Position numbers and translations under genes: made by a program. Of a stretch of DNA of 64,000 bases, positions 24,077 to 33,047 are shown piece after piece. The stretch is taken from the NCBI GenBank assembly GCA_029962745.1, contig CM057154.1, positions 18,494,078 to 18,558,077 on the forward strand, given 5' to 3'. Position 1 is the first letter of the stretch. Each line of letters opens with the position of its first letter. Source of the stretch: Echinometra lucunter. Its lineage: Eukaryota > Echinodermata > Echinoidea > Camarodonta > Echinometridae. The notes beneath the pieces are model-generated. The model was given only the letters and a program-made list of their open reading frames with translations, was not told the origin of the DNA and ran no database searches.

Positions 24077-27000
24077 GAGCGTCAACGCCCATTCGCGTAA
24101 CAAGAGAGCAGGAAAATTATATACAGCCACCCCACTGAGAAGTGGCAAAAGCATGACGTTTTATCTTCCTTATTGAGCCCCCACCCACCTCCTGCCGGCA
24201 AGTCTTAAAAGTGATCAGTATAGGTAAACATAGTTTTATCATGTTTATTTCATCTAATTGATTTTTTTGATTTTCCCATTTAATTAAATATTTGATTTGA
24301 ATGAAATGAATCCATAGCAAACGCTTACTTAATATTCTTAAAAGGCTTACAGTCATAACATATCATACTGAGACACAGTGAGATAACCTTCATAAGAAAA
24401 TTATGCGTATAATCACATCGAATCCTGAGATCATGGTACCTGGAAACTATGAAGAACTGCTACGTTCATTTCCACCAGTGTCCTATCTTTCCATAGTGAA
24501 TCCGTACATGATATATCCAGTCCCAGACGTTCAGCTATCATCTTTACGAGAAGAATTAAACATTGTACATGATGGCGGTTGCACGAAAATAAACGCCTTA
24601 TAATCATGATAATGACACAGAAAACTAAACCGAATTATTTGAAACTGAACAGCGTGGTTCTAATCGCAGAACGGAAATGGGTTAAAAAAAAAAGAGAACC
24701 TCCTGCAACTGCATATTTTCTTTAAAACTTATTTGATTCTTCTTTAGGGCAATCCCACAGGTTGGTCCAAAATAGTGTAACGTGAGTAACCACCTACTGA
24801 AGGTTTGATGTTGCATTTACTACTCTACATGTGTATGTGCAGTGTAGTGAATAAAGCTCATTTACCTTAAAGGAAAATGCAACCCAGAAATCAGTGTGCT
24901 TCCAGTAAATGAAGAAGAACAAGAAGAGTAAACAGTGAAAATTTGAGGAAAATCGGACAATCTGTTCAATAGTTATGAACGTTGAAAGTTTAAGTAAATC
25001 CTTATTAGTGAGATCCTTGAATTGGCAACATTGTGATGTCATCGTGGTCAACTCTCCATTCATTTTGTACACAGAATTTAACATTTTCTTTATTTTCAAG
25101 AAAAATAAAAATTCTTTTGATTTATTGTTTGAGTATGACAGGGCTATATCTATTCTGCAAGCATTTTGGAAAGAATTATGTTGATTCCTGACTTGAAATT
25201 TCATATAAATCAATTTTTTTGAAAAATTATGTACAAAATGAATTGAGAGTTGTCCACGATGACATCACAGATGCTGGCAAAGTTGCCAACTTAAGGATCC
25301 CCATTATAGGGATTTACTGAAACTTTCAAAATACATAACTCTGGAACAAATTGTCCGATTTTGCTCAAACTTTCACTGTTTACTCTTCTTGGTCATCTTT
25401 ATTCACTAAGAGCACACTGATGCATGGGTTGTATTCTCCTTTAAACACGTGTAGTCAGAGAACAGGAGATTAAGAGGTAACTCAATATCTCTCCAAATGT
25501 AACGTGAGTATGGAAACGCCCTTTTCTAAAAAAGTATTCGTAATTCTGTTAGAATATTATTCCCCCCACAATTTCAATGGGTTTTCATTCTCAAAAGACG
25601 CTTCAGTCAAACATGCTCGGTTTCTTTCTTCAAATTACACGGCGGTTGAAAAGTTTTATTTGACAATAAAGAATTTCTTTCCAGCAAAATGAAATTAGGA
25701 ACGAATTGCAGGTTTCTGTTGTAACATAAGCGCTTTTACCCACTATGCATGATGAAAAATACTGTAATGGATTCAATTTTGCATATGATAACATATAAGA
25801 TTATTTTGTAAGGCGCCAAATCCACTCGATAATCAAATGCTCAAGGCGCAACTTGTGCGAAAGATGAAATCACATATTATCAGAGGTAATAAGGACATAA
25901 AAAGTAATGGCAATTATTTTTGAGCATTTGAACTGAACAGCTATTTCTAATCACTTGAGGGAAAGTTAGTGATATGCATTTGATTTTAGGAGAAAGGGAA
26001 ATGTTTCTCAATTATTAAATAAAAACGGGAAAAGATTATCATCCGATGGAATGTCAGCTGCACACGGACTTACCGTGAGCATGTTGTAACGCTTGGGTGC
26101 ACAGAGGGCGTTGTTGGCGATGTCTGAGGCAACATACCACTCGTTGATGGGACATGCTGGGAACTGGATGCCGCCAATATCAAGGAGAAAGTTTGCATGG
26201 GATGGCATCGAGTACCACTTCAACTTCAAGTCCATGAACCAACGAAGTCTGCGTCGATGACGGCAGTGAAGACAAAGAGGAGGGCAAAACAACAACAACA
26301 AACAAACGAAAACAAAAACAAAAGCCAGTGATTCAACGGCAAGGGAAATTTCTAACCATATCTCTCTGATTATTTCCGAATTATTTCATACAGTGATAAT
26401 TAATGGACAGCACAACAATTTTTGTTGAATGTACGATAATATGAAATAGCAATTGCAATAACAACATGAAAATAACAAAACGACAAAACAACAACAAAAT
26501 ATCGGGAAACCACTTTTTGATACTAAGCAAATGACGTTATAGAATTCTGTTAATTTGAAAGAAAATCAAAGTTGAAGTTCAATAACAAATGGAGTAGAAA
26601 TGTTGTGAATGAATTAAGTCAAAGATCGAAAATAAGCCCTTAAAAGAGGTTGACACGAGCTCCTTCCACTGCCTTCTTCATCCATGTTGTTCTGTTTCAT
26701 TTTCATCCTCGATGTCGACGCCCCGTTAACACTAGTATCCGCACAATGGCTGGACCCTCATTTTGGCATTATCAAAACATAATATGTTCTAATATCCACT
26801 GGCGTAGCTAAGAGGGGGGGGGGGGGAGCTCTGTTGATCGGCGAGCAATTTTCTTTTTAGACTCTAAAAAAATTTGAAAAAAAAAATATAAATAAAAAAC
26901 TTTCATGGAGTCCACTTCACAAATTAACTTACCCTAACCCCACCTGCAAAATGAAAGTAAACGTAAATATGTCACTTCTCATATAAGTGACCCCTAGTAC

Positions 27001-27641
27001 TAAATCTAAGTGTGCAAAAAAACCCCCACATTTTCATGCACGAATTTTCAAAAATCTCCCTATCGTGGGAGGGGGGAATACCCTCCCCCCGCTCGGTCAC
27101 TTTGCTCCCTCACCTTGGCCTCCCCCTATATGCCACTTCTCATAAGTTACCAAAAATATTGAATCTTAGTGTGCAAAAAATGCCATTTTCAGGCACGAAT
27201 TAAAAAAATTCTCCCTACCGTGGGAGGGGGATACCCCCTCCCACACCCTGCTCCCGCTCGGTCGCTTCGCTCCCTCGTCTTGGCTCCCCCTATATGCCAC
27301 TTCTCATATAAGTTACCCCTAATATTGAATTTTAGTGTGCAGAAATGCCATTTTCATGCACGAATTAAAAAAAATCTCCCTTCCGTGGGCAGGGGGTACC
27401 CCTCTCTCATACCCTCCCCCCCCCCCCGCTCTGTCACCTCGCTCCTTCGCCTTGGTCTCCCACTATATGCCATTTCTCATATAAGTTACCCCGAATACTG
27501 AATTTTAGTGTGCAGAAAATGCCATTTTCACGCTCGAATTTTCAAAAATCTCAATAATTTGATTAATCAGTGATTGATTGGCTGTTGATTAAATGCCGTG
27601 GATATCAAGGGGAAAAATAGAGAGAGAAAGAGAGAAAGACG

Positions 27642-27677
<36 letters not shown>

Positions 27678-30600
27678 AAGATGGAAAATGAGGAAAGAGG
27701 AAAAGAAAGGGAAAGGAAGAAAAGGAGGAGAACAGAAGATAACAAGACCCCTCCCACAGCCCCCAATCGATGGCTTTGTTAATTCGCACATATCATTCAC
27801 CGATTAAGACCACAGCTTACTTGCCCCCCCCCCAACTCACCGACGCCGATGACCCTATTCAAAGCTATAGACTCGAGCTAAACAACTGATAATGTTACTC
27901 ACTCTGGATGCGAGAGTTCGACCTCGTGAACGAGCTCGGGCGGGATCTCGAAGACCTCGGGATCTTCACCGTTTACTTGGAGAACGAGAGGGAGAACGTC
28001 GAAGGGTGTACGATCACCGCGCCATCCTAGAGTTCGGCACACCTGTATAATAGCATGAAAGTTATAGACAGTTTGAACGAATGGGGGTGAACAAATCATT
28101 TGAAGAACATGTTGATTTGTTTGGGATATAGAACAGATGGTCTGTTTAATTGAATTTGTCAGAAATATTTGACTTGGTAATCATATATTTAACAGAAATT
28201 TGTTGTGAGGTTGTACTATTTCTGCAGCTTTCATTCCAGGCAAGTGAATTTTGGCACGTATCATGACCTCTTCAAACAAAACATTGCATGGTATCCATAT
28301 TAATCAAGATTTATATGGGGAAATACTTCAAGCTTTCATCAATTTCAGTTAGTTTCCGGTTCCCTATAGGTTATGCTATAATTTTTTTAAATGCTGGTTG
28401 AAAAGTCTTATTATTCAGTCTCATTCTCTACTTACTTCTTGTGACTATGAATTATTTTTTATTCTTATTTGTTTTTAGTTGAAATGAGTTATGTTTATTT
28501 TGTTTGTATCTTTATTATTGTTATCTTGTATTTGTATACAGGGCCCCCTGGAAAACAGTATACTGTGCATGATTACTGACGGGGCCACTATGTTTAAATA
28601 GAACGAAATGAATAAATAGACAAAAATTAAAAAAAAAAACCCTTAGAAACGTTTGTTAAATGTTTGTTAAATTCGATGTTAGTAGTACCTCTTTGAAAAT
28701 TAAGTAACTGTCATTTCATTTTGAATGTTACTTTACATACAACAATTATGTGATATTAATATTATGACGTTTGAAATCATAAATTATATGATCTATCATT
28801 TACTTGGGGGAGGGGGGGGGGGGGCGTACCTGGGAAAACGCCAAATTGCTCGGGTCCCCGAGTACCGATCCATCGGGTTGCCGGTACCCTGCGTAACCTA
28901 TCAGTTGTGAGTTCCAGATCCGGAAATCCTTTTGACTGTCGCCATTACGAGCCGGGAACACAGTGATGGCTGGTCTGTAAAATAGAAATCATATATTAGA
29001 TGCCGAACTTATGTTGACCTTCTTCTACAGATAAGAGTCCGTTCCTTGTTCCTTTTTCAGTGGCTGCAACCACCCCCCCCCCCTCCTCCAAAAGGACCGC
29101 GTATCTATATTATAGTGCGCAGCGTCCGTCTCATGGCATAATAAACCTAACAAACAGAACCTAGTTCATCGGAATTTTCAATTTAAATCACTTTAGCTAT
29201 ATTTTCAAAATTGATTTCTTTTGCATGGTGTAAAAATATATGAAAAGCGAATGGGCAACCAGTTTCAGTTGGACACATACATGTTACCAGAGGGCAGCAC
29301 ACAATATCTGCAGCATCTCTTTTGAGTCCTTATTTACCTGTACTATTTAGACATCCTTGTAGAAGTTGGAAGGGTGCAAATTAATACTGTTTGTTTCTTG
29401 AAGACTGGATCTGTTTTAGAAATAGCTTCCATTGTGATGACGTTTGATAATCGCTTAATTTGTCTATTAAAGGAAGATATTTCTAGAAACTTTTGAACAT
29501 TAGGCCTACATTTATGATATCCCAACATGCATTCATTAAATCTATCAAATAACTCATTACAACGCATACCTCACGTTCCCCTTGTTTGTGGCATATAGTA
29601 GATGCTTGCACAACATCTCGAACATATCACGAGAATTGGTCACCTTTCTTGCGTCGAAAACCTTTATGAAAAGGGGAAAAGGGGAAAAGGAACATACAAA
29701 CATTAGATTTTAACCACATACTGATCCTGCAACAAGGGGGGGGGGGGGGGGTTACATCGAACTCATTATACACTTATTGCTCACAGCGAAAAGAAAAAAC
29801 AACCAAGAAACAACCAACCAGTTAAAAAAAAAGGAAATATACATTATAGTAGCGCGAATGTGAGTGCACACCATGAATTATTCATTTTATTCATTTAATT
29901 AATTTTTCATTCATTTATTTATTTATTCATTTATTTATTCATTCATTCATTTATTCATTTATTCACTTATTTATATATTTGTCTTTTTAGTAGGGTGGCT
30001 CTATCAGTGATAAAACACTGTTTTCCGTGTAAGGCCTTATTATAGTGAAAATACATGAGATAGAAGCATACTCATACAACCATACTGATATAAACAATAC
30101 AACTGAACAAACTAAAGTAATTACATATTACTTTGCAACAATTGTCTTTTTCAACTCGGTTCAAAGAGGGCGACTTAAAGCCAGAGCAAACTGGCACCCT
30201 TGTATGGGATTTTGAAATAGCGCCCTCTCAGTCCTAAACTACTGATTTTGTCCCCTTTTTGCTCCCAGCATGCTCTTTTCTGATCAATGAAAGCTTTATT
30301 TTTTGAGTAACATCTGTTAAAATATATTTGTATTCATACTAAGGAAATTCACGAGAAGCCACAAAGGATATAATGTTTCTAAGAGTAGCCGTAAGTTGGC
30401 GCTGTTGTAAATACATCATAATAAGGGTCAGTTCACTGTTGCTTTAAAAGAGTTTGAAAAGAAATCATACCTGCCACATGAAAAATAGAGAATGAATCAA
30501 CAGGAATCTGCACTACATTCTATTTTCACATTTTCTTCTCTTTTATCCATTTTCTCACGACCTCTTTCTGCGCTGGTGAATATGCATAGGCCTACATGTG

Positions 30601-32969
30601 CAATTTAGTTAACTCCTGTTATATTGTCAGTTGGAGAACTAACAAGCTAACCTCCAATATACATGATGTAGGACCGAAGTCATACTTTTCTTTTAAATTA
30701 ACTATTTTAACTGAACTGCTTTTTCCACGTCGTTCACACCGCGGATCCTTACCTGAAGCTTATTCCAGTATATTCGACATCGTGACTGTGGAAGGTTTCT
30801 CCAGGCAGACTTGGCCCCGAAGATGAGCTCGGCCTCGGTGAGGTGGTAAGTACCGCTTTCCTTGATGCTCATCTGAACCTCGTAGAGTCGACGCTCGTGA
30901 GATACCGTACCAGACCTGTAGGTAGAATTGCCATCATCATCATCTTCATCCTTCCTCATCGTCATTATCATCAGCATCGTCGTCATCATCATCATCATCA
31001 TCATCATCATAATCATCATCATAATCACTACCACCATCACCATCGCCTTCTTCTTCTTCTTCTTCATCATCATCATCATCATCCTACCACCACCATCATC
31101 ATCATCGCCGTCATCCTCATCTATGCCGCCGCCATCATCATCATCGTCATCATCGTCATCATCATCATCATCACTTATAGCGCCGTTATCATGGTCATCA
31201 TGATTGTAATGCTCATGATGATGATTATACCATGATCATCATCAATATCATCATCATTGGCCTTATCCTCATTACCATCACCACCACCATCATGCGAGAT
31301 CATGATTTCCACGTGCTCATGAATATCATCATGATAGCTTAGTTTTAGTTTGATTTCAGTTTACTGAAACTCAACGACTCTCGATGGATATGGGAGTACA
31401 ATTGAGATTTGAGAGAAGATTACAATGTCATATGCACCGAACTAACAATGATAGCTCACGGATAATGCCTGAATATATTATACAATAAAATGGTAGTAAC
31501 ATTTAAAAAAGATTTGGTAAAATATTTAATTTCATTTTATTTCATTTAAAAACGAACGCACTTGCTTCAGCCAATGGTTGTTCATTAGCAAGTCCGTGCA
31601 AAACAACAAGATCATACGCAAAATTGTAATAGTATAAAATAACAATTATGAATCAGTTTCAACCATGCATTTGAAATGATTTGATGAAATAAAGACGAAG
31701 ATGAATAAATAAACGAATGAATATAATTCATAAAGTAATAGAAAGTGATAAAAAACAACAACACACGTACATGCATGTGCAATGAAATTGATAAACACTA
31801 GCATAACTAGCACTGTACTGACCTTTGAGCATGCGCATAATACTGGTCGATGAACTCTCTGGCCAATCGTATCTTCTCATCTTGTGACCTCGTGGGTGGC
31901 TTCTGACGTAATGGTGATGTCATGGAGTCAGTTCTAGAAGATGTGGTTCCTGATTGGTTAGAAGTTTCCTTTTTATACATGAAAGATGGACACGTAATAA
32001 ACGAATTATTTTTTTTTTTAAGGGCTCTGGTAAGTTTCACTTTATTGAGAAACGTTCCTTGTTTTCACAGTTTGCCGTGGAAAAGGGAATCAAAAATTAT
32101 TTTTTGTGAGGAGAAATGGAGAAAGATTAAGGATGTGCTCTCTATATTTGAAAAGTTGAAAAGACAAGACCCAAGTACTACAAGAAGTTTGATGATATAA
32201 ATGTTGATAATGACAATGAATTGAAGATTATCTATTTATTAATGTGGATATCTATAGTAAGAGAAAATTATCTTTACGGTTCTTGAAAATCAGCATTACT
32301 GAATCTTCCTTTTATGAAGGTTGATATATCGTACACAACATTCAGAGATATTTTCATTACGATCTATGATAGTAGTTTTATCCTACTATAAAAGGTAGTG
32401 CTGTTTACTTGATTATTTGATTTGTTACACTGTTTCACTAATAACTCGTCTAAGACATATTCTCAGGTCAAAACTGCTTCTACCACATTTATTTCAGGGT
32501 GAACTTTATAAATTGCAGCATTATTTTGACAGATGACATGCAGCCAATCTACTCTATTTATATATTCATTTATTGGGAACACAGGCATGCCTCTTTCCGC
32601 ATCAAACAACCCTCAAGAATCTCTTAACCTTGCTCTTTAGAAAGCAGACAATACTAAATAAGCATGAGAAAGCCTAGCGCGGGAATTTAAGCTTGGAGAT
32701 CGATAATATCGGACCGGTTCGGTGCATCAGGTTGCAGGCAAATTCTTCTGCATTCCTAATCGATTGGAAGGGCCATTTAAATACAGGGATTAAGTTAGTA
32801 AAGACTTGACGGAATCAAACTTAAGAACTGAGGACACCGTGAATGTGCTTTATATCATTATCATCAGTCACTACAGTAATGATTGCAATTGATATCTGCG
32901 ATGAATTGACACACAGCCTGTTCAAAATGTTCTTGATATTGCTTAAGAAATCCAAGTCGACCTATACCT

Positions 32970-33047
<78 letters not shown>

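Larger units (their letters stand above)
22467..26073 (-). other. NOS-like introns 7-9
   Basis: Intron 7 (24542-26073) carries the 24864-25445 foldback and, near 25810-25860, a sequence with GGCGCC and GCTCAAGGCGC words typical of LINE 3' ends. Intron 8 (23950-24439) carries a (GA)n tract at 23995-24066 and a short G run. Intron 9 (22467-23754) carries a word-repeat element and a CTCTAAAA-ended foldback. Confidence 0.6.
26249..28829 (-). other. NOS-like introns 5 and 6
   Basis: Intron 5 (28043-28829) ends in a G run at about 28806-28824 directly beside the exon 5 donor; otherwise nothing is recognised. Intron 6 (26249-27902) holds the 26801-27560 tandem element and a GA-rich stretch at 27610-27740. 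Exon 6 lies between them. Confidence 0.6.
28975..31822 (-). other. NOS-like introns 2-4
   Basis: Intron 2 (30916-31822) has a long imperfect (ATC)n block at about 30928-31280. Intron 3 (29662-30752) has a G run at 29736-29751 and an ATTC/ATTT-rich stretch near 29875-29965. Intron 4 (28975-29569) shows a C run near 29070 and nothing else. Exons 3 and 4 lie between them. Confidence 0.6.

Noticed and set aside
24440..24541. ATG at the first codon of exon 8 as a translation start
   Set aside because: It aligns to an internal NOS position, with acceptor AAAG directly before it and phase continuity from exon 7.
24975..25213. Frames of 69 and 139 codons in NOS-like intron 7
   Set aside because: They lie in a foldback element whose other copy gives similar frames; no protein family is recognised.
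27169..27501. 110-codon frame as a gene
   Set aside because: It is the translation of three tandem repeat units and repeats the same peptide pattern.
30777..30785. Gapped alignment keeping RC at the normal heme-ligand position
   Set aside because: It needs a two-residue insertion and a compensating two-residue deletion within ten residues. The ungapped alignment also keeps the Pro found in iNOS, so it is simpler. Not excluded structurally.
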